A stretch of DNA of 32,073 nucleotides from NCBI GenBank assembly GCA_013824755.1, contig PNOJ01000018.1, forward strand, positions 1-32,073, given 5' to 3'. The DNA comes from Gemmatimonas sp. GTDB taxonomy: Bacteria > Krumholzibacteriota > Krumholzibacteriia > LZORAL124-64-63. Under the pieces are notes generated by a model. It saw nothing but the letters and a program-made list of their open reading frames with translations. It made no database searches and had not been told where the DNA came from. The position numbers were made by a program, and so were the translations under genes. Of the stretch, positions 16,631 through 24,904 are shown in pieces; the first letter of the stretch is position 1, and every line of letters starts with the position of its first letter.

Positions 16631-16678
16631 GGTAATCAGTGATTTCCGTGAATACCGATCATGATATCGATTATCGAT
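16631..16678. promoter_or_regulatory. Two dyads upstream of the ccoI promoter, possible operators
   Basis: GGTAATCA-G-TGATTTCC (16631-16647) is a 17-base dyad with seven of eight pairs, centred about 55 bases upstream of the predicted ccoI start point. ATCGAT-T-ATCGAT (16666-16678) is a perfect 6+1+6 dyad. They lie in a locally AT-rich gap between the SafE-like gene and ccoI. Neither matches the FNR consensus spacing, so the regulator is unknown. Confidence 0.35.
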
Positions 16679-16699
16679 GTCGCGTCGGACGCGGCCGCC

Positions 16700-17428
16700 T
16701 CACCAGAACACGACCTCCCCGAGCCGGGCGTGAGCGATGACGTCGCGGGCCGCGAGCCCGCGCAGGATCAGTTGGACGGCCATGACGAACACCAGCGCCG
16801 CGCCCAGCCGGTTGAACAGCCGCCTGGCGCCGAGACCGAGCCGCGCGACCCCCATCCCGAACAGCAGCAGCACCGGCACCGTGCCCAGGCCGAACCACAC
16901 CATGGCCAGCCCTCCGTCGATCACGCTGCCGCTGGCCGCGGCCGTCATCGCCGCCTTGTAGACCGGACCGCAGGGCAGCAAGCCGTTGGCCAGGCCGAGG
17001 GCGAGCCGGCCCGGCGCCGTGCGCGCGCCCAGCAGCCGCGGCAGGCGGTCGGCGATCAGCTTCTGCAGGGGGCCGCCCTGCTCCCAGCGCCGCATCGAGA
17101 CCAGGCCGACGGCGGTCAGCAGCATCAGCACGCCGATCGCGATCGAGAGCACGCCCTGCCCCGCGCGCGAGACGGCGGAGCCGAGCAGGCCGCCGACCGC
17201 GCCGAGCCCGGCGTAGCCCGCGATGCGGCCGAGGTTGTAGAGCGACAACCGGCCGAGCATGACCGCGCTCGAGGCGCCGTCGCCGCGCTGCGCCGCGCTG
17301 ACCGCGGTCACCAGCGGGCCGCACATGCCCAGGCAATGCCCGAGGCTCATGGTCAGGCCGAATCCGAACAGCGTCGCGAAGGACAGGGCCATCGTGGTCT
17401 CGACGACGGGGTTCCCGCAGCAGTCCAT
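16700..17428 (-). CDS. TauE/SafE (UreH_2-like) membrane protein, probable copper or redox factor for cbb3 assembly
   Basis: The 242-residue product has about six helices and belongs to the sulfite-exporter/UreH_2 type family often found beside ccoI and ccoS. It begins MDCCGNPVVETT (C3, C4) and has the family motif GHCLGMCGPL (H31, C32, C36) near the first helix, with LPCGPVY (C153) at the equivalent place in the second half, an internal two-fold repeat. These Cys/His positions suggest metal or thiol chemistry, but no activity is shown here. ATG at 17428 follows GGAGGAGC with ideal spacing. It is upstream of and co-oriented with ccoI, separated by 185 bases that contain the ccoI promoter, so it may be transcribed separately or read through. 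Confidence 0.82.
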   Translation of the reverse strand: MDCCGNPVVETTMALSFATLFGFGLTMSLGHCLGMCGPLVTAVSAAQRGDGASSAVMLGRLSLYNLGRIAGYAGLGAVGGLLGSAVSRAGQGVLSIAIGVLMLLTAVGLVSMRRWEQGGPLQKLIADRLPRLLGARTAPGRLALGLANGLLPCGPVYKAAMTAAASGSVIDGGLAMVWFGLGTVPVLLLFGMGVARLGLGARRLFNRLGAALVFVMAVQLILRGLAARDVIAHARLGEVVFW

Positions 17429-17616
17429 GGTCGCTCCTCCAGGCTCGCGTGCGGGGGCATCCTAGCCCCGGCGGCCGGCGCTGGCAAGTGGCCGTCATCC
17501 CACACGTTGGCGCTGTGAATTCGCGTTCCCGGCCCCGCCGCAACCTTGCTGTTTCGCGGGATCGCGCCTGCGACTATCATGACCGGAGCCTGTCCGACAA
17601 CCGACCGGGAACGGTG

Positions 17617-20600
17617 ATGATGCTCGACGACCAGACGCTGGACCTCCTGCTCGACGGCAACGACAGCGGCGATGGCGACGCCGCCCCTCGCGCCGCGCGC
17701 CTGCTCGCGGCCGCCGAAGCGGCGCTGCGCGACGGCGCCGACGTGCCCGACGCCGTCTGGCGGCGCTGGCTGGACGGGACCCGGTCGCCGGCTCTGCTGG
17801 CGGCGCTGCCGGACGACGCGGCCCGCGAACGCTGGGCCGAGGCGGCCATCGCCGCGACCCGCCGCAGCGGCACCACGCTCGAGACGCTGCTGGACCAGCG
17901 CGTCGCCGCCCACCCCGATCGCACCTGGCTGCGCGAGCCCGACACCGCCGGCGCCGGCACCTGGAGCTACGCGCGCGCCCGCCGCAAGGCCCGCGCCTAC
18001 GCCGCGGCGCTGCTGCAAGCCGGCCCGTCGCCGCGCGTGGCGCTGCTGACGCCCAACTCGGTGCGCGGCGCGCTGGCCGACCTCGCCTGCCTCCTGCACG
18101 GCATCCTCGTGACGCCCCTGTCCCCCCAGACGGAGGCCGGCGAGCTGGCCTGGATCCTGGCCCGGCTGGACATCGACACGATCGTCGCCGGCAACGACGA
18201 GCAACTGGATCTCGCCCGCCGCGCCGCCGCGGCCGCCGGACGGCGACCGCGCCTGCTGCACCTTGACGAGGGGCAGCGGGGCGAGGGCTCGACGCTGCTG
18301 GACGAGATCTGCGCCGGCCTCTCGGCCGGCGACGTGGACGCCGCGCTGGCGACGCACCCCCGACTCGGGCTGGACGACGTCGCCACCGTCATGTTCACCT
18401 CCGGCAGCACCGGCACCCCGAAGGGCGTCGCCTTCTCGCTCGGCAACCTGGTCAGCAAGCGGTTCGCGCGCGCGGCCGCCCTGCCGCAGGTCGGCCGGGA
18501 CGAGGTCCTGCTCTGCTACCTGCCGCTCTTCCACACCTTCGGCCGCTACCTGGAGCTGCTCGGCACGATGTTCTGGGGCGGCGAGTACGTCTTCGCCGGG
18601 AACCCGTCGCGCGAGACGCTGCTGCGCCTGCTGCCTCTGGTACGCCCCACCGGCCTGATCGGCATCCCCCTGCGCTGGAGCCAGTTGCGCGAGGCCTGCC
18701 TGGCGGGGCGCGGCGACGAGGCGGGCGAACCTACCCGCGAGGACGTGCGCGCGACGACCGGGGACCGCCTGCGCTGGGGCCTGTCCGCCGCCGGCCACCT
18801 CGCGCCCGAGGTCTTCCGCTTCTTCCACCACCACGGCATCGAGCTGTGCAGCGGCTTCGGCATGACCGAGGCCACCGGCGGCATCACGATGACGCCGCCC
18901 GGCGACTACCGCGACGACTCGGTGGGCCGGCCCCTGCCCGGGGTGCGGGTCCGGTTCGGCGAGGAGAACGAGCTGGAAATCTCGGGACCTTACGTCGCCG
19001 CCTACCTCGACGACGAGGGACGGCCCGGCGACGGCGCCTGGCTGCGCACCGGCGACATCTTCCGCCGTCACGACGACGGCCACCTCGAGATCGTCGACCG
19101 CCTCAAGGACATCTACAAGAACGCCCGCGGCCAGACCGTCGCCCCGCGGCGCGTCGAGCAGAAGTTCACCGGCGTGCCCGGCATCCGTCGCGTCTTCCTG
19201 GTCGGCGACCACCGCACCGACAACGTGCTGCTGATTGTCCCGGACCCCGGAGACCCGGTCCTGCAGGAGCAGCCGCAGGGCGAAGTCGCCCGCGCCTACT
19301 TCGGGCGGATCGTCCACGCCGCCAACGCCGACCTGCTCTCCTACGAGCGCGTCGTCAACTTCGCGGTGCTGGACCGCGACTTCGACGCCGAGCACGGCGA
19401 GCTGACGCCCAAGGGCTCCTACCGGCGCAAGGCCATCGAGGAGAACTTCGCCGCCGTCGTCGACGAGCTGTACCGCAGCGACGCGGTGACCCTGGCGCTG
19501 ACCGGCGTGCGCCTGCGCGTGCCGCGCTGGCTGATCCGCGACCTGGGCATCCTCGAAACCGATCTGGAGGCCGTCGGCGACCGCGTGCGCGACCGGGTCG
19601 GCGGCCGCGAGCTGGCGGTGACGCCGGGCGACGGCGGCCGCTGGCGCGTGGGCGACCTGGAATACGAGGTCGGCGGCGACGTCATCGACCTCGGTCTGCT
19701 GGCCCGCCAGCCGCTGCTCTGGGTCGGCAACCCCGCCCTGGCCGCCTTCTGCCCCGTGCGCGACGGCTGGGACACGGCCCTGACCTCGATCACGCAGCAC
19801 GTCCACCTGCCGCACCCTCTGCCCGCGGGAGCCGGCGCGGCGGCGCCCGGGACCATCCAGGACCAGCGGTTGACGCGCCTGCACGAGCTGACCTGCGAGG
19901 CGTTCTTCGGCGGCGGCGAGGCGGCCTCCCGCGCGGTGGACGGCTTGGCGAGGGCGCTGCAGATCGCCGACCACCGCACCGCCGAGCTGCTGCGCCGCCG
20001 CCTCGAAGCGCTGTCGCGCCATGCGGAGATGCCGGTGCGCAGCGCCGCCTACCGCGTGCTGCTGCTGGATGAGCCTGCGCCGGACTATAGCCAGGTGCGG
20101 CCCAAGTTCCTGCTGTCGGGCCTGCCGTTCCTGGACGAGGACAGCATCGCGGCGATCACGCGCGGCGGTTTCGAGGAGCGGCGGCTCGCGGCCTTCCGCC
20201 TGCGCCTGCACGCCTACCGGCAGCACCTCACCTGGCCCGCCGACGACGTCAGGCGGTCGCAGCTCTTCATCATCTTCAAACTGCTTTCGGACTTCGCGCG
20301 CCTGAATCCCGCCTACTACGGCGCCGTGCGCGACGAGCTGGTCAGCTGGGTGCTGCTGCGCGAGGACCCGGTCCTCGCCGCGCACGCCCAACGGTTCGCG
20401 CTGGAGCTGGCCGACTGGTACGAGGAGGCCCTGGACCGCGCCCTGCCCCACCGCGGCCCGGGCGCCTGGCAGGACAAGATCCTCTACCAGGACGGCATGT
20501 CCGCCGAGGAGATCCAGCGGCTGGAGGAGGTGCTGGTCGGCACCACCTTCCTGCAGCAGTCGGTGAAGCTCACGTCCGACGGCGAGGACCTGGACCTGCG

Positions 20601-22194
20601 CGAGGTGCCCCGCGAGGGCATCTGGATCGGCCGCACCGCCGTCCGCCACCGCCAGCGCATCTACCGCCTCAGCGTGAACACGGTGCAGGGGAAGCACTAC
20701 GACCTGCTGGCCGTCATCTGGGACCGCGACCTGCTCGCCGAGGACCGCAGCGAGATGATGACCACCATCTTCTGGCTGATCGCGCTGGGCGGCCACCCCC
20801 ACGGCCCGCCCGTGCTGCCGCGCTTCGGCTGCTACCGGCCCGCCATGGGCGCGCTGTCGCTCGCCTTCGTCAGCGACCTCTCGGTCTGGGAACGCATCCG
20901 CGAATTCACCGGCGACCGGCCGCAGGTTCCCGGAGAACTGCCCGACCCGGGCTGGCGCCGACTGTTCGTGCAGGCGCTGGCCGCGGTGTTCCGGGGCTGG
21001 GCCATCAGCGGGCACCGCATCGTGCCGGGCATGGTCACGCCCTCGAACGTCGCGGTCTCCGAGCCCGACTTCCGCGAGGGCGCCCGCATCCTCTCGCTGA
21101 CGGGCTGGTCCGACTACACCGGCCCGCTGGACCTCGTGCGGCCCATGCTGCGCAACTTCTTCAAGCAGACGACGGTCACCTATCCCTGGACGGGACGCCG
21201 CCTGGACCTGACCTGGATCGCCGACGCCTGCGTCGAGGCGCTGGGGCTGGCGGGCGCGCGCGTCTTCCTGACCGAGCTGCAGACCGCGCTGGCCGACCAG
21301 CCTCCCGACGGCTACCGCAGCCAGCTCGGCCGGGTCCTGCAGGGCTACCTGCACCGGCTCGACGAGACGCCCTTCGAGAGCTGCGCCCTGCGCGGCGCGG
21401 TGGGCCGCTTCCGGCGCTGGGAGCTGTCGAACCCCGACGCCTCGCCGCAGGCGCGCGGGCAGATCGTCGAGGAGATGCTGCGCCTCTACGGCCTGGACGA
21501 GCAGCCGGAACTCGAACGCTACCTCCTGTACCGGCGGACCTGGTTCCGGCGCGCCTCCGACGCCACCCAGGCCGCCTTCGACGCGCTGATCGCCGCCTTG
21601 CACCGCGAGCCGGCCACGCCGGCGACCCGGCGCGTCGAGCTCAACGCCTTGCAGGAGACGTTGACCGAACCCGAGGACCGTCACGCCTTCCAGCGTCTGG
21701 CCTTCCCCCACTCGGCGGCGGGCCAATCCGCGCAGCTGCTGGCCGTCGGGGACAGCGACCACCGCCAGGTCATCGTCTCGACGCGCATCCAGGACAAGAC
21801 CGGCACCGCCTACTCGGTGCGCGAGCCGGTCGAGCCCTCGGAGTACGGCCGCCTGTACCGGCTGTTCTTCAAGTCCGGCTACTACAAGACGATCGCCGAA
21901 CGCGACAGCTTCGTCATCGTGCTCGACGCCCAGGAGCGCATCGTGGGCGGCATCTGCTGGAAGGAGATCGAGCCGGGCGTGGTCCACCTCAACGGGATCG
22001 TCGTGGCCACGCCCCTGCTGGGCCGCGGCATCAGCAGCGTGCTGATCGAGGACTTCTGCACGCGGATGGCGAACCTGGGCCACCAGGCCGTGACCACCCT
22101 GTTCGTGCTGCGCCCGTTCTTCGAGCGGCACGGCTTCCACCTCGACAAGCGCTGGGGCGGGCTGGTCCGCGCGCTGCAGCGGCAGGCACCATGA
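17617..22194 (+). CDS. Giant adenylation-GNAT protein: acyl-CoA synthetase-like domain, unassigned middle, C-terminal acetyltransferase domain
   Basis: The 1525-residue soluble protein has three parts. Residues about 80-620 are an AMP-binding adenylate-forming domain: FTSGSTGTPKG (260-270), FGMTEATGG (415-423), RTGD (477-480), DRLKDIYKNARGQ, and LTPKGSYRRK with K599 and K605 as candidates for the catalytic lysine. This resembles long-chain acyl-CoA synthetases. Residues about 620-1395 match nothing I recognise; they are rich in helices and contain GMVTPSNVAV (about 1136-1145) and ILSLTGW (about 1158-1164). Residues about 1400-1515 look like a GNAT fold with acetyl-CoA-type loop LLGRGISSVLIEDF near 1467. 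A lone synthetase is about 550-650 residues. The start is uncertain: GTG 17614, ATG 17617 and ATG 17620 are adjacent and the ribosome site is weak. It heads a likely three-gene unit with the bd-like genes; substrate unknown. Confidence 0.8.
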   Translation: MMLDDQTLDLLLDGNDSGDGDAAPRAARLLAAAEAALRDGADVPDAVWRRWLDGTRSPALLAALPDDAARERWAEAAIAATRRSGTTLETLLDQRVAAHPDRTWLREPDTAGAGTWSYARARRKARAYAAALLQAGPSPRVALLTPNSVRGALADLACLLHGILVTPLSPQTEAGELAWILARLDIDTIVAGNDEQLDLARRAAAAAGRRPRLLHLDEGQRGEGSTLLDEICAGLSAGDVDAALATHPRLGLDDVATVMFTSGSTGTPKGVAFSLGNLVSKRFARAAALPQVGRDEVLLCYLPLFHTFGRYLELLGTMFWGGEYVFAGNPSRETLLRLLPLVRPTGLIGIPLRWSQLREACLAGRGDEAGEPTREDVRATTGDRLRWGLSAAGHLAPEVFRFFHHHGIELCSGFGMTEATGGITMTPPGDYRDDSVGRPLPGVRVRFGEENELEISGPYVAAYLDDEGRPGDGAWLRTGDIFRRHDDGHLEIVDRLKDIYKNARGQTVAPRRVEQKFTGVPGIRRVFLVGDHRTDNVLLIVPDPGDPVLQEQPQGEVARAYFGRIVHAANADLLSYERVVNFAVLDRDFDAEHGELTPKGSYRRKAIEENFAAVVDELYRSDAVTLALTGVRLRVPRWLIRDLGILETDLEAVGDRVRDRVGGRELAVTPGDGGRWRVGDLEYEVGGDVIDLGLLARQPLLWVGNPALAAFCPVRDGWDTALTSITQHVHLPHPLPAGAGAAAPGTIQDQRLTRLHELTCEAFFGGGEAASRAVDGLARALQIADHRTAELLRRRLEALSRHAEMPVRSAAYRVLLLDEPAPDYSQVRPKFLLSGLPFLDEDSIAAITRGGFEERRLAAFRLRLHAYRQHLTWPADDVRRSQLFIIFKLLSDFARLNPAYYGAVRDELVSWVLLREDPVLAAHAQRFALELADWYEEALDRALPHRGPGAWQDKILYQDGMSAEEIQRLEEVLVGTTFLQQSVKLTSDGEDLDLREVPREGIWIGRTAVRHRQRIYRLSVNTVQGKHYDLLAVIWDRDLLAEDRSEMMTTIFWLIALGGHPHGPPVLPRFGCYRPAMGALSLAFVSDLSVWERIREFTGDRPQVPGELPDPGWRRLFVQALAAVFRGWAISGHRIVPGMVTPSNVAVSEPDFREGARILSLTGWSDYTGPLDLVRPMLRNFFKQTTVTYPWTGRRLDLTWIADACVEALGLAGARVFLTELQTALADQPPDGYRSQLGRVLQGYLHRLDETPFESCALRGAVGRFRRWELSNPDASPQARGQIVEEMLRLYGLDEQPELERYLLYRRTWFRRASDATQAAFDALIAALHREPATPATRRVELNALQETLTEPEDRHAFQRLAFPHSAAGQSAQLLAVGDSDHRQVIVSTRIQDKTGTAYSVREPVEPSEYGRLYRLFFKSGYYKTIAERDSFVIVLDAQERIVGGICWKEIEPGVVHLNGIVVATPLLGRGISSVLIEDFCTRMANLGHQAVTTLFVLRPFFERHGFHLDKRWGGLVRALQRQAP

Positions 22195-22237
22195 CCGCGG
22201 CCGCCGGACCGGCGGGCGCAACCTCGGAGGACGGGCG

Positions 22238-23794
22238 ATGAACTTTCCGGTCTGGGAACTGCCGATGGGCGGGGGCCTCCTGATGGCCCTGGTCTCGGTG
22301 CTGCACGTGTTCGTGGCGCACCTCGCCGTCGGCGGGGGCTTGTGGCTCGTGCTCGCCGAGGGCGCGGCCCGGCGTCGCGGCGACGCGGCGCTGCTGTCCC
22401 TGGTGAAGACCCAGAGCCGCGTCTTCCTGCTGCTGACCCTGGTATTCGGCGCCATCACCGGTGTCGGCATCTGGACGACCGCGGCGCTCATCTCGCCCCA
22501 GGCGCTCCTCGCCCTGATCCGCGCCTACGTCTGGGGCTGGGCGATGGAATGGGTCTTCTTCATCGTGGAGATCGCCGCGGCCCTGGTCTACTGGTACGGC
22601 TGGGACCGCCTGGATGCGCGGACCCACCGGATCGTGGGCTGGATCTACTTCGTCGCCGCCTACGTCAGCCTGGTGATCATCAACGGGATCGTCACCTTCA
22701 TGCTGACCCCGGGCGGCTGGCTCGCGAACCACGAGTTCTGGACCGGCTTCTTCAACCCGACCTACTGGCCGTCCCTGGCCCTGCGCTCGGCCGCGGCCGC
22801 GATCCAGGCCGGTCTGTTCGTCCTGGTGACCGTGGCCTTCGCGAGACGCGGCGATCCCCGCGTCGAGGCGGCCCGCGCCTGGGCCACGCGCCACGGCGCC
22901 GTCTGGGTCGCGGCGGGCGTCGCGGCGTTCGCGGCCGCGCTGTTCTGGTACCGCGGCGCCTTGACGACCGCGATCCCGGACTGGGCCGACCTGGCCGCCG
23001 GCGCGATCCCCGTGCTGCCGCGCGTCGTCTGGTTGATGCAGGTCGGCGCGGGGGCGGCCTTCCTGATCGCGCTGTGGCCCCTGGCGGCGCCCCGGCGCTG
23101 GCACCCGGCCGGAGCCGTGCTGCTGACCGCGGCCGGCCTGGCCCTGTTCTTCGGCGGCGAGTGGGTGCGCGAGGCGGCCCGCAAGCCCTACACGATCCAC
23201 GGCTACCTCTACACCACCGGCCTGCGCGTCGACCAGGAGCCCGCGGTCGCCGCCGCCGGCGTCGCCGCCTTCACCCGCTGGCGCGATCCCGCGGCGGACA
23301 CGCCCGCCGCGCGCGGGCGCGACCTCTATCGCGCCTGGTGCCTGCCCTGCCACACCCGCGACGGCTACAACGCGATGCGACCCTTCCTGTCCCACCGCAC
23401 CGAAGCGGAGATCGCCGACTTCCTGCCGCGCCTGCAGCACATGCGGGCGCGGATGCCGGCCTGGCACGGCAACGCCGCGGAGACCGCCGACCTCGCGGCC
23501 TACCTCGCCGCCGACGCCGACCACGGAGCCGCCGTGTTCCCCGCCGACCCCGCCGCCGCGGCCCGGCTGGCCTGGGACGCGCACTGCGGCACCTGCCACA
23601 CCCTGGATGCCTACCGCGCGCTGCGGCCCTCCCTCGCGGGCAGCACGCGCGAGGACTTCGAGGCGATGCTCGACGCGCTGCCCGACCTCGCCGCGGAGAT
23701 GCCCGCCTACGGCGGCGACCCGGTCGAGCGCGCGCACCTGCTGGACTTCCTCACCGGCGCCGCCGGCGCCGCCCCCGATCGGAGCCCGGAATGA
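22238..23794 (+). CDS. Cytochrome bd subunit I-like membrane protein fused to a di-heme cytochrome c domain
   Basis: The 518-residue product has about eight helices followed by a periplasmic cytochrome c region. By eye the membrane part follows CydA: H23/H28 in the first helix (VLHVFVAHLAVGGGLW), E104 and E111 before GWDRL (121-125), M267 in VWLMQVGAG, and E312-x-x-R315-x-P317 matching the CydA ExxRxP motif. The long quinol loop is missing, and the position of the CydA heme b558 His looks like Arg (WPSLALRSAAAA). The C-terminus has two heme c sites, C368-x-x-C371-H372 and C450-x-x-C453-H454. From memory, bd-superfamily phylogenies include subunit I homologues with C-terminal cytochrome c domains, thought to take electrons from c hemes. 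It has GGAGG before ATG and overlaps the next gene (ATGA). Confidence 0.8.
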   Translation: MNFPVWELPMGGGLLMALVSVLHVFVAHLAVGGGLWLVLAEGAARRRGDAALLSLVKTQSRVFLLLTLVFGAITGVGIWTTAALISPQALLALIRAYVWGWAMEWVFFIVEIAAALVYWYGWDRLDARTHRIVGWIYFVAAYVSLVIINGIVTFMLTPGGWLANHEFWTGFFNPTYWPSLALRSAAAAIQAGLFVLVTVAFARRGDPRVEAARAWATRHGAVWVAAGVAAFAAALFWYRGALTTAIPDWADLAAGAIPVLPRVVWLMQVGAGAAFLIALWPLAAPRRWHPAGAVLLTAAGLALFFGGEWVREAARKPYTIHGYLYTTGLRVDQEPAVAAAGVAAFTRWRDPAADTPAARGRDLYRAWCLPCHTRDGYNAMRPFLSHRTEAEIADFLPRLQHMRARMPAWHGNAAETADLAAYLAADADHGAAVFPADPAAAARLAWDAHCGTCHTLDAYRALRPSLAGSTREDFEAMLDALPDLAAEMPAYGGDPVERAHLLDFLTGAAGAAPDRSPE

Positions 23795-24880
23795 ACCCCT
23801 ACGTCCCGACTCCCGACGTGCTGCCCATCCCCGCGCCGGCGCCCCTGTTCGAGGCGCTGCTGCACCTGACCTTCCTGGTGCATCTGCTGTTCATGAACGC
23901 GCTGCTGGGCGGCGGCGCGATCCTGCTGGGGAGCCTGTTCACCCGCGGCGGCGACCGCGAGCTGCACGAGGCGGTCGTCGAGCGGATCTCGAAGCTGCTG
24001 CCGACGCTGTTCGCCGGCACGGTGACCTTCGGCGTGGCGCCGCTGCTGTTCATGCAGACGCTCTACGGCGGCTTCTTCTACACCTCGAGCATCCTGATGG
24101 GCTGGCCGTGGTTCGCCACGGTGCCGCTGCTGATCGTCGGCTACTACGCGACCTACCTCAACGCCTTCCGCGGGCGCCGTCTGGGCGGCGGCCGGCGCTG
24201 GGCCGCCGGCGTCGCGGTCGGCTGCGTGGCGCTGGTCGCCTTCGCCTTCAGCAACAACACGACGCTGATGCTCACGCCCGACAAGTGGAGCCGCCTCTAC
24301 TTCGCCTCTCCCCGCGGCCTGCACCTGAACCTGGGCGAGGCCCTGCTGTGGCCGCTTCCTGCACATGGCTCTGGGCGCCGTCGCGGTGGCCGGTCTCATG
24401 CTGGCGCTGCTGGCCCGCCGCGAGCGGGCCGACGCGCGCCTGCGCGAGGCGCTGGTGCGCCGCGGGCTGGACGTGTTCCTGGCCGTGACCGTGGTCAACG
24501 TGATGGTCGGGTTCTGGTACCTGCTGGCCCTGCGGGAGGACGTGCGCAGCCTGTTCATGGGCGGCAGCGGCCACGCCACGGGCCTGCTCGGCCTGGGGAC
24601 GGTCCTGTCCCTGGTCCTGCTGCTGCTGGCCTGGCGCGTGCGCGTCGCCCCGGCGCGCTCGCTGAAGCCGCTGGCCTGGTCGACCCTGCTGACGCTGGCG
24701 GTGATGATCCTGATGCGCGACGCCGTGCGCGCCGGCTACCTGGCGGGGATGGCGGACCTGCGGGAGATCCCGGTGAAGACCCAGACGCTCAACCTGGCGC
24801 TCTTCGCCGCGCTCCTGCTGGGCGGGATCGTCACGGTGGCGTGGATGGTGCGCAAGCTGCTGTCGTCGCCGCCGCGCTGA
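23791..24880 (+). pseudogene. Second cytochrome bd subunit I-like membrane protein, interrupted by a frameshift
   Basis: This gene begins with ATG overlapping the preceding stop (ATGA) and encodes about 362 residues across two frames. Frame one (23791 to about 24354) gives helices starting LLHLTFLVHLLFMNALLGGG (H25, H31), parallel to the first helix of the upstream protein, and LMLTPDKW, parallel to its FMLTPGGW. At 24352-24355 (tggccgcttc) the homologous reading moves to the +2 frame and continues RFLHMALGAVAVAG to TGA at 24880. The join restores WPRFLH, comparable to WPSLALR upstream and to the CydA segment with the heme-ligand His. Loss of one CG dinucleotide from CCGCGC explains the shift. 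It may be a true mutation or an assembly error; both halves otherwise look intact. Confidence 0.7.
24365..24880 (+). CDS. C-terminal half of the frameshifted bd-like subunit, as an open frame
   Basis: If the frameshift is real, this 171-codon frame from ATG 24365 is all that remains readable of the second half. It has about five helices (ALGAVAVAGLMLALLARR, VFLAVTVVNVMVGFWYLLAL, LGLGTVLSLVLLLLAWRV, WSTLLTLAVMILM, LNLALFAALLLGGIVTVAWM). There is no ribosome-binding site before this Met, which supports treating it as the continuation of the gene starting at 23791 rather than an independent gene. Confidence 0.5.
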   Translation: MALGAVAVAGLMLALLARRERADARLREALVRRGLDVFLAVTVVNVMVGFWYLLALREDVRSLFMGGSGHATGLLGLGTVLSLVLLLLAWRVRVAPARSLKPLAWSTLLTLAVMILMRDAVRAGYLAGMADLREIPVKTQTLNLALFAALLLGGIVTVAWMVRKLLSSPPR

Positions 24881-24904
24881 TCGGTTCCCCGCCGTGGACC
24901 CCGG

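Noticed and set aside
16600-16690. FNR or CRP box upstream of ccoI.
   Set aside because: No TTGAT-N4-ATCAA or close variant is present; the dyads seen have one-base centres.
17353-22491. A 1712-codon open frame on the minus strand opposite the adenylation-GNAT gene.
   Set aside because: It is a GC-driven antisense shadow: low-complexity Val/Gln/Arg/Asp-rich sequence with no domains, whereas the + strand has clear adenylation and GNAT motifs.
24340-24370. Programmed frameshifting in the second bd-like gene.
   Set aside because: No slippery heptamer or downstream pseudoknot is evident, and a simple CG loss explains the shift.
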